Notes: a model not told the origin generated them from the letters alone. Counted from the first letter of the stretch, positions 8,750-19,131 are shown. The stretch: DNA of 64,000 nucleotides from Candidatus Sulfopaludibacter sp. (GCA_031292755.1 JARLGM010000001.1:85422-149421), one strand, 5' to 3'. Numbers and translations: made by a program.

Positions 8750-9195
8750 CACCCGATTTTGGGGAGGCGCTTGCGGCGGTTGGTCCACTCTTCGCTGGTG
8801 AAGAGGCGCGGACCCATTTGAATCATGCGGGGGAGAAGGTTGAAGAGCGCGGTAGGCGTCCATGGACTGCCCTCGCGGGTCTGATAGCCGCGCAAGTTCA
8901 ATTCCTCGGCGACGCGGGATAGCGCGCAGTCCTCGACGATCATATCGAGCGCCAGAATGATGATCTCCTTCTCCGGCGAGCTCTCCACCAGGCGGGTGCA
9001 ATCGTCGGAGACGCGCAGCCCGTAGGGGATCTCTTCCACCCAGCCCTTGTGCGGTGCGGCGGGCGCGGATTCGGTTTGGGCTTCCCGCTCCCATTCCAGG
9101 CCGGTCAACTTCCAGCCTTCCTGGATACGCTGAGCCAGGTATTCCAGAGTGGGCAAAGCGGCGATGGACTCGTGCAGGCGTTCCTTCTTGGGCAT
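8749..9195 (-). CDS. Recombinase-domain-like protein, 148 aa
   Basis: The C-terminal half (about 90-140) resembles the helical domain found between the catalytic and zinc-ribbon parts of large serine recombinases: it has SRVAEELNLRGYQTREG followed by WTPTALFNLLPRM. No resolvase catalytic domain, zinc ribbon or coiled coil is present, so it is not an active integrase. It may be a domesticated DNA-binding protein or a family that shares this domain. The ATG at 9195 is preceded by AAGGGAGGG, a strong ribosome binding site, which decides it over the longer frame beginning at 9237. The gene is followed immediately by the M14 peptidase gene. Confidence 0.6.
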   Translation of the reverse strand: MPKKERLHESIAALPTLEYLAQRIQEGWKLTGLEWEREAQTESAPAAPHKGWVEEIPYGLRVSDDCTRLVESSPEKEIIILALDMIVEDCALSRVAEELNLRGYQTREGSPWTPTALFNLLPRMIQMGPRLFTSEEWTNRRKRLPKIG

Positions 9196-9221
9196 AGACC
9201 CTCCCTTCCGAGCCTGCGAGC

Positions 9222-9298
9222 ACGCCGGATTCCACACGAGGCGCGCGGTTTTTCAGTACTGGCGCGCGCCCATCTGTCCGCTCGTGGGAATCCGGTGT
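9222..9298. repeat. Nested inverted repeats between two minus-strand genes
   Basis: The outer arms 9222-9240 and 9281-9298 pair over 18 positions with a single bulged A (9234) and one G-T pair. Inside them GCGCGCG (9241-9247) pairs with CGCGCGC (9263-9269). Together they fill most of the 118 bases between the Gfo/Idh gene and the recombinase-like gene. There is no T-run. It could be a processing or attenuating RNA structure or a mobile palindromic element. Confidence 0.6.
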
Positions 9299-9313
9299 CC
9301 GCGGAGGGACGCT

Positions 9314-10675
<1,362 letters not shown>

Positions 10676-10713
10676 GGAAACTCCTTGGTGAGGATGATTC
10701 CCATTTTAATACG

Positions 10714-10737
10714 AGGACAGGCTGGGAAGCCTGTCCT
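10714..10737. repeat. Perfect hairpin (REP-like) at the end of the VWA gene
   Basis: AGGACAGGCT (10714-10723) and AGCCTGTCCT (10728-10737) form a perfect ten-base stem with a GGGA loop. Read on the other strand, the loop is TCCC. The element overlaps the VWA stop codon and closely matches the hairpin at 32476-32497 in sequence. It may act as a terminator or be a copy of a dispersed palindromic element. Confidence 0.65.
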
Positions 10738-12862
10738 ACGGCACCAAAACTACCGGAGCCTGCCAGAAGGCGGCTTTTTGGCTGGTGGGGTCCAGCACGG
10801 TGACCTGGCAATCGTATTTGCCGGGCTGGAGTTTGCCCAGCGCCAGGTTGAAGCGCAGGGGCACGGCCTTGCTCTTGGGGTCCATGCCTTCGGTGACGGG
10901 CAGCGGCGGCGTTTCAAACGCCTTGTTCTGGCCCCGGTAGAAAGTCACGAACGCCACTAGCGGCAGCTCGGTGGTTTGCCCGCGCTCGTACGCCTGTAGA
11001 TAGACATAGAGGTCGCGGTTGGTGCTAAAGACGTGGGTGACGCTGGGAACCAGCTTGAGGCCGTCCTGAACCAGCGGGTCCACGCTGGGCAGCTTATCCT
11101 TGACGGCCACGTTGAACAGCGCGTCATGTACGTCCATGCGCTGGCTGCTCAGCACTACACTGCTGATGGGCACACGCTTCAGCTCTTTGTTCAAATTGGG
11201 AATGGTGAACTTGCGCATGTAGGTGCCGATGCGGCCGGTTTCGTTGTCGCGAGCCAGCATTTTGATGGTGTAAGTGCCCGGCAGGATCGTGAAGGCGGTA
11301 CTGTACTGGATGGGCTGCTTGGCTAACTGCGCCGCGGTTTCGCCGGTCATCTTGATGTCCACGGTATCGCGGACGTTGGTCACCGTAACACCGTATTCGT
11401 CCTTCACCTCGCCGATGAAATCGATCATAGTGTGTTCGGCGCCGCCTTTTTTGGCCAAGGCCAGCTCGCGGCCGGGAATCTTCATTGCCACGGGGCAGAA
11501 GTACTCGGCCGAGTTAAGCTGGAAGTAATTCACTTCCAGCGCGATGGTCAAGTCCGTGATGGGGTCGCCTAACATCAGGGCGTCGGCCAGTTGTCGCTCT
11601 TTGTCCACCCTATTGTAGTTATTGAAAGTCTTCCCGCCCCAATAGCCCACCCTATAGGAGAGCTTGGCAGACGCGTCCCCGTTGTATGCGATTTTAATCT
11701 TGCGGTACTTGCCGTCGAGGTTGGAGTTAGTCGAATAATAGCCCAGAATATAGTAGCTCTCGATGGATTTCTCGGCATTGACAACACCCTGCGCGAGGTC
11801 GTTGTTATCCAGTAGCGCTTTGCCGCCGGTGTCCGATGCCAGGGCATACAGCGTATCCTGCGACTTGATGAAATTGCTGGTTTGCGCCAATGCCGACGAG
11901 CCGGAGTACATGCCTTGCCCTCCCGGTGAGCCATGGGCGGCATCGCCGATCGGCGCTTGCGCCACCAGGCCGCGGGCATCCACCGTGTAGAACGAGACGT
12001 TGGCGCGGGTGGCGGCGTTGGTCGTGGCCATCAACTGCGCCTGGTTATCCACGCCGTTGAGCCGCACGCCACTGGCGTAATACACCATCACCTTCTTTTC
12101 GTTGAGCTGGCCCAGCATTTTCACGGCGGTCTCCAGGGCTGCGAGCTGCCGGTCGGTGTTAAAGATGTTGAATTCGCTATCGTCTTCACCGAAGGCGCTG
12201 CCGGTGTCGGCGGCGCTGTCATCGGCCGCGCCGGTGTCCAGCCCCTGGTCTTCACCGATGAACAGCTTGTCCAGGATGGTGAGCAGCTTGTCTTTGTCGT
12301 CGGTGAAATCCTGTAGCACGTGGAGGCGGTCGGAGAAGGACATCAGCGCCATCAGGTCGGCCGGCGACATCTGTTTCTTAATGAATTTGACGGCCGAATC
12401 CATGGCGCGATACTGATCGGCGGGCGGCATGGCGCCCATGTCGAAGTACAGCACGATCAGGCGGCGGTCCTTATAGCGGACGGTGCCGGGAGTTTCCGGC
12501 TGAATCTGGAACTGCGTTACCGGATCCACCTTGGGTTTGTCGGGTTCCGAAGGGGCTTGGACCGCCGGCCGCTGCTGCAAGCCGGGGCCTTCCGCATCCA
12601 GCAGTTTCTGGAATTCGCAGAAAGCCACGGACTGAGCCACGCCGTCTTCGGTGATGGTGAAATCCTTGGCGGTGAGCCCTTCGATCGGTTTGCCGCTCTT
12701 ATCGCTCACATTCACCGCTTCCACCACCAGTTGGGCATTGGCCGTGAACTTCACGGGGCCTTCGGAGGGTTGCTGCGCGGCTTGCTGTGTGGCTGGTTTC
12801 TGCTGGGGCTGCTGGGCGGCCGCCAACACGAAAATCAGAAGAATCGAGAGAGTCAGCTTCAT
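10736..12862 (-). CDS. Secreted VWA-domain protein of the acidobacterial type (TIGR03436)
   Basis: The product has 708 residues with a signal peptide (1-16) and a Gln-rich N-terminus. A region typical of TIGR03436 proteins follows: VNVSDKSGKPIEGLTAKDFTI, then a von Willebrand A-like fold with RLIVLYFDMGAM in place of a strict DxSxS metal site. The long C-terminal part is probably beta-sandwich. It likely works outside the inner membrane in protein-protein contacts. The ATG at 12862 has GGAGG eight bases upstream and starts two bases after the receptor stop, so the two are co-transcribed. An in-frame ATG at 12877 is rejected because it would overlap the receptor. Confidence 0.85.
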   Translation of the reverse strand: MKLTLSILLIFVLAAAQQPQQKPATQQAAQQPSEGPVKFTANAQLVVEAVNVSDKSGKPIEGLTAKDFTITEDGVAQSVAFCEFQKLLDAEGPGLQQRPAVQAPSEPDKPKVDPVTQFQIQPETPGTVRYKDRRLIVLYFDMGAMPPADQYRAMDSAVKFIKKQMSPADLMALMSFSDRLHVLQDFTDDKDKLLTILDKLFIGEDQGLDTGAADDSAADTGSAFGEDDSEFNIFNTDRQLAALETAVKMLGQLNEKKVMVYYASGVRLNGVDNQAQLMATTNAATRANVSFYTVDARGLVAQAPIGDAAHGSPGGQGMYSGSSALAQTSNFIKSQDTLYALASDTGGKALLDNNDLAQGVVNAEKSIESYYILGYYSTNSNLDGKYRKIKIAYNGDASAKLSYRVGYWGGKTFNNYNRVDKERQLADALMLGDPITDLTIALEVNYFQLNSAEYFCPVAMKIPGRELALAKKGGAEHTMIDFIGEVKDEYGVTVTNVRDTVDIKMTGETAAQLAKQPIQYSTAFTILPGTYTIKMLARDNETGRIGTYMRKFTIPNLNKELKRVPISSVVLSSQRMDVHDALFNVAVKDKLPSVDPLVQDGLKLVPSVTHVFSTNRDLYVYLQAYERGQTTELPLVAFVTFYRGQNKAFETPPLPVTEGMDPKSKAVPLRFNLALGKLQPGKYDCQVTVLDPTSQKAAFWQAPVVLVP

Positions 12863-12864
12863 GG

Positions 12865-15800
12865 TTAGAACCTCCACCGCAGAGTTAACACGACCGAGCG
12901 CATGTTACTGGGCTGGCCGGCGAGCCCGAACTGCGGGCTGGACGCGTTGACGATGTAAGTCGGAAAGCTTACGTGGTTGAGGGCGTTGGTGGCGTCGAGG
13001 CGGAGATCGAGATTATCTTCGAACGTCCGCTGCATCGACGCATTCAAGGTAAACAGGCTGGGGCCGGTGATGGAATCTCTTCCCGCGTTACCCCACTGGC
13101 CGTTCAACGGAGCCATGTAAGCCGAAGGATTGAGGAAGCGGCCGACCGGGGCGTTGTAGAGATCCTGGCCGGTATACTCGGGCCGGATGGGGCCGTTGAT
13201 CGCCGTGCCCTGCAAAATGGCGGACTGGTAGACCGGAGTTTCCGGCATGCCGCTGCCATAGTTAATGGAACTCAGGATGGTCCATCGCTTCAAGACCAGG
13301 CCGCGCCACCCGCTGAGCAGCGCGCCACCCTTCACTCCTACGCCGCTGGTGTATTGCATGTTGAAGGTCAACAGGTGCTCCTGGTTGAAAGGGGAAAGCC
13401 CGCGCTCGGCGGACAGGTCGAGCCAGTTCTGCGCGATGACCGTTGCGCCGCCACCGCCGCCCAGAATGCTGCCGCCACCGCCCAGGGCCGCATCGTCGAT
13501 GGCCTTGGAGAAGGTGTAGTTCACAGTGGCGGAAAAGCCGTTATGGAAGCGGCGCTGCAATTGTACCTGGCCTGACTCCTTGGTGGAGTTGCCGTTGGAG
13601 GTCATGTAATAGAAATTAGACGGACAGGCCGGGCAGGGGTTCATGGTTCCCGTGGGATACGTGTTGGGCACAAACTCCTGCGTGTTGCGCGTGCCCTTGA
13701 TGCCCAGGTAGGTAAGGGTGATCACGTTACCGCCCGGCAGATCGCGCTGCACCGAAACCTGCCAGTTTTGGGAATAGCCCAGCAGGAAGTTGGGATCGAC
13801 TCCGAACGTGTTCGGCGCACCCCCGGCCGGACTGAGGAACGCGGAGGCCATGGTCAGGGGATTGGCGGCGGTGTTCGCAAGGTTCAGCGTGCGCGAGAAC
13901 GGATATTGTTGTGCCATGGATCGCACCATGGACTGGTAGACCGAGGTGTCGTAATAGACTCCGTAGCCGGCGCGCACCACCAGCGAGGATCCGAAGATGG
14001 GGCGCCATGCCAGCGCCACGCGCGGTTCGATGCCGTGCTTGTCGGGGTTCACCAGCGAACTCGGATAATTCATGCCGGTCAGCGCTCCGGTGGGATTGAG
14101 ACCCGTCACGGGAGCAACGCCCGCGAACCCCGGCAGCACATCCAGGTTGACCATGCGCCCGTACTTTTCGTATGCCGGCGCGCTGTATTCCCAGCGGAGG
14201 CCATAATTGATGCTCAGGGTCGGTCCGATTCTCCAATCGTCGGTGATGTAGAGGTCATAAGAGGCGGAACGGAAATACTTGTCGGCATTGCCCAGCGCCA
14301 GTTGCACCGTATCCGGGGTGCCCAGCAGGAAATCGGCGAAATCCGAACCTGTATTGGTTCCCGTGAAGGTGAAGGTTCCCCGCCCGTTTTGCTGCGAGAG
14401 CGAGTTGAACTGCATTTTGCGGAAATCGCCGCCGAACCGTATGTTGTGCGGCCGGTGAATCCACAACATGTCGTAATTCAGCGTTTGAGTCTGGTTCCGT
14501 GTCAGACTCTGCTGGGCGTCGCTAAGTCCGTAGATCCCACTGGCGAAATTCAGAGAAGGCGGCCCCCAATTGCCGGGGGTCTGATCGTTACCCGCAATGC
14601 CGGCGTCGCCTGAAACGTTCACGCGATTGGCGAAGTAGGGATCGACGCGGACGCTCTGCCGGGTGTAATTGTAAGTCAACGCTCCATTAATCCGCTGATT
14701 GAACATGTGACGGTAAGCGATATTCCCGCCCATGCCCAACATGCTGGTGGGATCCACGAAGCCCAGGATGCTGGGGCTGGTCCTGTCCTGTCTCTGAATC
14801 GCGTAATAGCCGTTGATGAAGTCCTTGCGGTCGAGGTTCCGGTTGAAGCGGGCCTGCCCCATGTCGGAATCGGTAACGCTGTTCAGGGCGGTCTGATAAT
14901 TGTACCCGCTGACGGACGCGAAATTCGGCAGGGGATAGTAAGCCATCAGCGCCTTGGCCTGTGGGGTGATCAGATTGACCGGGATGGTGTTGCCGGGGAA
15001 TCCGTTTAAGGTGAGCGGTTGCCCCTGCGGGTTGACCGCCTGCGAGAAATCGCCATTCCGCTCCGCTTCTGTGGGCACTGTACCGGGAAGAATATTGGCA
15101 TTCCGGTTGCGCATGCCCTGGTACGTGAAGAAGATCTGCCCATTGCTCTTGAGGATGTGCGGAATGTAGAGCGGTCCGCCGAAAGAACCGCCGAAGGTCA
15201 GGTTGTTGTACGCAGGCTGCGCCGTGTTAGCGCCTAGCAGAGAGTACTGCTGGGCATTCAGATAGGAGTTGGAAAACTTGGCCATGATATCGCCGCGATA
15301 CAGCGCGCCCGGCCCTCGCCGGTTGTTGCCGATCACGCGGCGCTCGATGCCGTTACTCACGCTGCCGTTCACCACCATGGCTTCGGACGTGGTGGCGTTG
15401 GGGTCGCTCGCCGCGGCCGATGCCCCGATACCGCTATCGGCGGGGGGAGCGGGCGCGCCGCCGCCGGCCGCATTCACGTCCGTGCGCTGGAATCCGTTGG
15501 CGGGATTGGCGGGCGTTGCGGCCGCAGCTCCCTTTTTGTCGTTCTTGGATTTGGAATTGCTTTTGCCCTTGCTTGGGTTATTGGCAGCTTCTTCCGCGCC
15601 GGCGATAGACGGCTTGGGCGGCGCGCCGCCGGCGGCCGCGGTGGTGGTCGTCGCGTTGCCGGGAGCAGCGGTAGGCGGGGTGGTAGGCTGGGCCGGCGGC
15701 GGGGCTGCGGCTCTGATCTGATCCAGTGGCAACAACTTCATTTCCCACGCGGGGCTGGGCGCCCCGGGGGCGATGGCTACCTCCTGCTTGAGGGGCTCGA

Positions 15801-16041
15801 AGCAGAGCATGTCCACCTGAAGGTTCCAGGTGCCGTCCGGAACGTCGGGGAACGTGTAAACTCCCTGTGCGTCGGTGACAGCCGTCAATTTCTTATCGCC
15901 CTGCGATAGCGTCACGGTCGCGCCGGGCAGCGGGAGGCCGCCAAACGTTACTGAGCCGTGGTGCTCGGCCGCGACCAGGGGCAATGCCATAAAGACGGCC
16001 AGCGCCGCGTACAGCAGATAGTTATGAATCCGATTCCACAT
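12865..16041 (-). CDS. TonB-dependent receptor with carboxypeptidase-regulatory domain (Oar-like)
   Basis: The 1058-residue protein has a signal peptide (about 1-25) and a Cna-B/CarboxypepD_reg-like domain (about 28-110, with GSVTFGGLPLPGATVTL). A low-complexity Pro/Ala/Lys linker (about 110-210) is followed by plug-like and beta-barrel regions, ending in LTLRWRF. The terminal aromatic residue is typical of outer-membrane barrels. It should import a large or scarce substrate using TonB energy; the ligand is unknown. It lies in one operon between three TIGR03435 genes (27 bases upstream) and the VWA gene (two bases downstream), which suggests a shared surface function. Confidence 0.88.
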   Translation of the reverse strand: MWNRIHNYLLYAALAVFMALPLVAAEHHGSVTFGGLPLPGATVTLSQGDKKLTAVTDAQGVYTFPDVPDGTWNLQVDMLCFEPLKQEVAIAPGAPSPAWEMKLLPLDQIRAAAPPPAQPTTPPTAAPGNATTTTAAAGGAPPKPSIAGAEEAANNPSKGKSNSKSKNDKKGAAAATPANPANGFQRTDVNAAGGGAPAPPADSGIGASAAASDPNATTSEAMVVNGSVSNGIERRVIGNNRRGPGALYRGDIMAKFSNSYLNAQQYSLLGANTAQPAYNNLTFGGSFGGPLYIPHILKSNGQIFFTYQGMRNRNANILPGTVPTEAERNGDFSQAVNPQGQPLTLNGFPGNTIPVNLITPQAKALMAYYPLPNFASVSGYNYQTALNSVTDSDMGQARFNRNLDRKDFINGYYAIQRQDRTSPSILGFVDPTSMLGMGGNIAYRHMFNQRINGALTYNYTRQSVRVDPYFANRVNVSGDAGIAGNDQTPGNWGPPSLNFASGIYGLSDAQQSLTRNQTQTLNYDMLWIHRPHNIRFGGDFRKMQFNSLSQQNGRGTFTFTGTNTGSDFADFLLGTPDTVQLALGNADKYFRSASYDLYITDDWRIGPTLSINYGLRWEYSAPAYEKYGRMVNLDVLPGFAGVAPVTGLNPTGALTGMNYPSSLVNPDKHGIEPRVALAWRPIFGSSLVVRAGYGVYYDTSVYQSMVRSMAQQYPFSRTLNLANTAANPLTMASAFLSPAGGAPNTFGVDPNFLLGYSQNWQVSVQRDLPGGNVITLTYLGIKGTRNTQEFVPNTYPTGTMNPCPACPSNFYYMTSNGNSTKESGQVQLQRRFHNGFSATVNYTFSKAIDDAALGGGGSILGGGGGATVIAQNWLDLSAERGLSPFNQEHLLTFNMQYTSGVGVKGGALLSGWRGLVLKRWTILSSINYGSGMPETPVYQSAILQGTAINGPIRPEYTGQDLYNAPVGRFLNPSAYMAPLNGQWGNAGRDSITGPSLFTLNASMQRTFEDNLDLRLDATNALNHVSFPTYIVNASSPQFGLAGQPSNMRSVVLTLRWRF

Positions 16042-16068
16042 GAAATAATTGCTCCGATTGAGAAGTCG

Positions 16069-16743
16069 CTAATTATCCGTCGGTATTTTGTCCGCTTTTT
16101 CGATGATGATCATTTCGACGGGGCCTTTCCCGGGCTCTAACTTCAGGCCCAGTTGCTGCTGTACTGCCATAATGATGATCCCGTCCCGATCCATTTCGGT
16201 GGTTGACTCCGGCGATGGCTTTCCGCTCGCATCCAGCGGAATGTAGCTCATCAGATCGATGGTGAAATCGAAGCCTCCTTTGAGCCCTGTCCGGTCGATC
16301 ACGGCGCGCCGCAAGGGCCGGCTGAGCAGGCCCGCAAGCTCTGCCATGGATGTTCTTTCGCCCTTCAGCATCACTTTTCCGCTCTTGCTGGCGGTGAGAT
16401 TGCCCGCTCCCTCGCCCTCTGCCGGCTTCAGCTTGTACCCGCCTTTGGCTTCCTGGGCCGGTCCGGCCGCCTTGGCAAAGATGTCGTAGCCCTGGACATC
16501 GGTCCTGTGCGGGCCAACCACCTGGTAATCCCGGACGCCGTAGGCCCACTGCACGATGGCGCTCAATGGCATGTTCTGAATCGTCACGCTGCCGGGGGAA
16601 GACTTGATGCCGCGGCGGGCTTTCCCTTCGCCGGCTCCGCTGGTTTCGGTCACCTTTACAGACGCGACATCGAACCTCTGGCCGAATGCCGCGCTGGCGG
16701 CCAGCAGGAGAAGAAGAGCGGAGGAGTTTCGCGAGGTTCTCAA
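16069..16743 (-). CDS. TIGR03435 family protein, central block missing
   Basis: The 224-residue secreted protein has a signal peptide ending near AAFGQ, then the family N-terminus RFDVASVKV, the motif YGVRDYQVVGP, and the C-terminal block QQQLGLKLEPGKGPVEMIII ending in IPTDN. The central block seen in its two neighbours (leucine-rich segment, DRFK, histidine, then PVY) is absent: the chain passes from DIFAKAAGP straight to AKGGYKLKP. The start is TTG at 16743, four bases after the upstream stop. The family is of unknown function and largely confined to soil Acidobacteriota. An in-frame deletion is inferred, so activity may be altered. Confidence 0.8.
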   Translation of the reverse strand: MRTSRNSSALLLLLAASAAFGQRFDVASVKVTETSGAGEGKARRGIKSSPGSVTIQNMPLSAIVQWAYGVRDYQVVGPHRTDVQGYDIFAKAAGPAQEAKGGYKLKPAEGEGAGNLTASKSGKVMLKGERTSMAELAGLLSRPLRRAVIDRTGLKGGFDFTIDLMSYIPLDASGKPSPESTTEMDRDGIIIMAVQQQLGLKLEPGKGPVEMIIIEKADKIPTDN

Positions 16744-16747
16744 TGCG

Positions 16748-17488
16748 TCAGTTCTCCGTAGGAACCCTTTCGACGTGGTCGATCACAAGCACATCGAGGG
16801 GCGCTTTCTTCGGTTCCAGCTTGAGACCCAGTTGTTCCTGTAGCGCGGTTAACAGCGGAGGATAGGTCTGGACATCCGCCCTGGATTCCTCTTTTGCCAC
16901 CTGGGCTTCCTCCGGCATCCAATTGAGAGTCAGATTGAATACGCCTTTCCGGCCGGTCATGTCTAGGACCGGCCGGTCCATGTTGCGTCCCATCTGTTCG
17001 GCAAAGCGCGCCATGGAGCACTGTAGTCCGATGAATTGACCCCTCTTGCCCCGGTTATCGTGATTGCCGGTATCTTCTACCTCCTTCACTTTGAGGCCGC
17101 CTTTGGCAACCAGCAGACCGTATACCGGAAACACCTTGGTATCGTGATGCACAGCCAACTTGAACCGGTCCACCAGCATGCTCTGGAGCATCAGGTTCAG
17201 TTGCTCCGAATCGGCGGCTGACGGCGGTTTGGCGGCGATATCGAATCGTTCGCTGTCGAGCCAGTCCGGCCCCATTACCTGGTAATCCCGTACCTGGTAA
17301 GCACGCATGATCAGGCGCTTTAAGCTGAGATTATTGGCTGTGAGCACACCCTCGTGATCGTCGGAGTCAGACCCGTTCCTTCCGGAATAGTTCGGCTTAA
17401 TCGAAGCCACTTCAAACGCGGGGGTCTGGGCCAATGCACAGCATGCCGCTAAAGCTATCGCGCCGGCATACAAGATAGTGGCTCTCAT
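16748..17488 (-). CDS. TIGR03435 family protein, 246 aa
   Basis: A signal peptide (1-20) leads into FEVASIKPN, then YQVRDYQVMGPDWLDSERFD, the block MLVDRFKLAVHHDTKVFPVY, VLDMTGRKGVFNLTLNW, and a C-terminus QEQLGLKLEPKKAPLDVLVI ending in VPTEN. This is the complete family layout. The biochemical role is not known; export and the conserved surface suggest a periplasmic or surface-associated protein. It is the second of three tandem paralogues, 54 bases after the first and four bases before the truncated third. A purine stretch AAGGGA precedes the ATG. Confidence 0.85.
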   Translation of the reverse strand: MRATILYAGAIALAACCALAQTPAFEVASIKPNYSGRNGSDSDDHEGVLTANNLSLKRLIMRAYQVRDYQVMGPDWLDSERFDIAAKPPSAADSEQLNLMLQSMLVDRFKLAVHHDTKVFPVYGLLVAKGGLKVKEVEDTGNHDNRGKRGQFIGLQCSMARFAEQMGRNMDRPVLDMTGRKGVFNLTLNWMPEEAQVAKEESRADVQTYPPLLTALQEQLGLKLEPKKAPLDVLVIDHVERVPTEN

Positions 17489-17542
17489 GAAAATCCCTTC
17501 GCGGTTATGACGATTTGGACGCCGTTCGGTTAACTTTTGCTC

Positions 17543-18493
17543 CTAGTTTTCTGATGGAACTTTCCCGATTCCGTCGATGATTATGTTCTCCACGGGCAGT
17601 TTCTTGGGTTCGAGCTTCAAACCCAACTCCTGCTGCACCGCCGCGTAGATATTCAAGCCAGCGGGCTCCGAGGCCATTGGTCCCCGTCCTTCGCCGCCAC
17701 CGGGAGGCGGGGCCATCATCATGGGCCCGCCTTCTCCTGTTTCGGGGGCGTAATCCAGGGTGAAATCGTAAGATCCTTTGAGTTCCGTCTGATCGATCAC
17801 GGGCTTGCCGGTGATGTTCGAGAGCATGTTGGCGAGCCCGTCGATCCCCATTTTCTTGGCCTGCAGATGACCGGGCCCCATCATCATCATGCCGCCACGC
17901 CCGCCGCCGCCTCTGCCGGGTCCGGCGTCGGGACCGCGCCCTGCTCCACCGGGAGGGGGAGGCGGAGGAGGAGGGGCCGAAGCGCGAACATCGCCATCGG
18001 GACCGCGCATCATCATCGGGGCAAACCCGGAAGTGTCGTTCGGATCCGACTCCTTGAACTTGGGACCGCCCTTGCCCACCACCAGCGCATATGCCGCATG
18101 CTCTTTCTCTTCCCGATGGAAAGTCATCTTGAAGCGGTCGGTCAACAGTTTCTGAATCATCAGGCGGTATTGCTCCTTGGTGGTTCCAGGCGGGATTTTG
18201 GCCACCACGTCGAAGCGTTGAGAGTTCAGCCAGTCCGGACCTTGCACCTGATAATCCTTCACATTAAAAGCGGCTGTGATCATCTGGCGCAGGCTCACGT
18301 TGCTCCAGTCCACCCGTCCCGGGTCGTCGCTGCCGGGACCGCCACGCATCATGACGCGGATGCCGTTGCCGGTGGGCGGCGGGGCGGCCTTGATCGAGGC
18401 GGCCTCGAATTCCGGAACGGCGTCGGTCTGTGCGAAGGCTCCTGCTGCCAGGCTTCCAGCCAGGATGGCGATGGCTAGATGTTTTGATTTCAT
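17543..18493 (-). CDS. TIGR03435 family protein, first of a tandem triplet
   Basis: The 316-residue product has a signal peptide (1-22) and the full family pattern: FEAASIKA, FNVKDYQVQGPDWLNSQRFD, LLTDRFKMTFHREEKEHAAY, VIDQTELKGSYDFTLDY and a C-terminus ending in VPSEN. A Pro/Gly-rich insert with GRGPDAGPGRGGGGRGG (mid-protein) distinguishes it from its neighbours. ATG at 18493 is preceded by AAAGGAG, which rules out the longer frame beginning at 18667. It heads the operon, with 235 bases back to the BlaI gene; that gap holds no gene I recognise and probably the operon promoter. Confidence 0.85.
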   Translation of the reverse strand: MKSKHLAIAILAGSLAAGAFAQTDAVPEFEAASIKAAPPPTGNGIRVMMRGGPGSDDPGRVDWSNVSLRQMITAAFNVKDYQVQGPDWLNSQRFDVVAKIPPGTTKEQYRLMIQKLLTDRFKMTFHREEKEHAAYALVVGKGGPKFKESDPNDTSGFAPMMMRGPDGDVRASAPPPPPPPPGGAGRGPDAGPGRGGGGRGGMMMMGPGHLQAKKMGIDGLANMLSNITGKPVIDQTELKGSYDFTLDYAPETGEGGPMMMAPPPGGGEGRGPMASEPAGLNIYAAVQQELGLKLEPKKLPVENIIIDGIGKVPSEN

Positions 18494-18728
18494 TACCAAC
18501 TCCTTTGTATTCAGCAGAGGCCAATCTACGAGGGGTCTCCGGACACGTGCACGCTTGATTCCGTCGAGCAAGCCGTTTCCGTATATGACGAAAAAACAAC
18601 CAAAAGCGTTCGAAATTCCTGAACGGCATTGCCGAAAAGATAGCGTCCCCATGGGCGGGCCCGGCACACCTGTGGAAGCATCGCGGCCTCAGAAGAATAA
18701 CGACCCGAGTTGAGAATTTGTGACGGCA

Positions 18729-19115
18729 TCATGTGGTTTTCCCTTTTCGGGACAATTCCCGGATGGCTTTTTCGGCTTCCCGGACATCCTGAAGGGTCAG
18801 CCTGTGGCTTTCCACCAGGTGACACATGAGCGGTTGGGTGCTGCCGCCGAAAAATGCGAGCAGGTCGTCGATGAGGCGCCCCTGCGCCGCATGGCGCGAT
18901 ACGGTGGCTTCGAAGATATGGGCGTTGCCGATCTTCTTGACGCGGCGCACCGCCCTCTTGGCTTCCATGCGGTATACCGTGGTCTGAATGGTGGTGTAGG
19001 CGGGACGGTGGCGTTCGGGAAAGGCTTCCTGGATCTCGCGAATGGAACAGGCGCCGCTTTTCCAGAGCGCCTCCATGATCTGCATTTCCAGCTTGCTCAG
19101 TTTGGGTTGAGGCAT
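18729..19115 (-). CDS. BlaI/MecI/CopY-family transcriptional repressor
   Basis: The 128-residue protein matches the winged-helix BlaI family: LSKLEMQIMEALWKSG at the N-terminus, then the recognition-helix region AYTTIQTTVYRMEAKRAVRR, and a C-terminal dimerisation helix bundle. In beta-lactam resistance such repressors are cleaved by BlaR1-type membrane proteases. No protease is adjacent here; the only candidate in the window is the HEHAH protein at 34260. It stands upstream of three TIGR03435 genes, the receptor and the VWA gene in the same orientation and is the likely regulator of that cluster and of itself. Confidence 0.9.
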   Translation of the reverse strand: MPQPKLSKLEMQIMEALWKSGACSIREIQEAFPERHRPAYTTIQTTVYRMEAKRAVRRVKKIGNAHIFEATVSRHAAQGRLIDDLLAFFGGSTQPLMCHLVESHRLTLQDVREAEKAIRELSRKGKTT

Positions 19116-19131
19116 ACTATACGTATTTGAG

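Noticed and set aside
9222..9298. Integron attC site
   Set aside because: The nested hairpin has a bulged base, but no canonical attC core (GTTRRRY) or integron integrase was found, so it was kept only as an inverted repeat.
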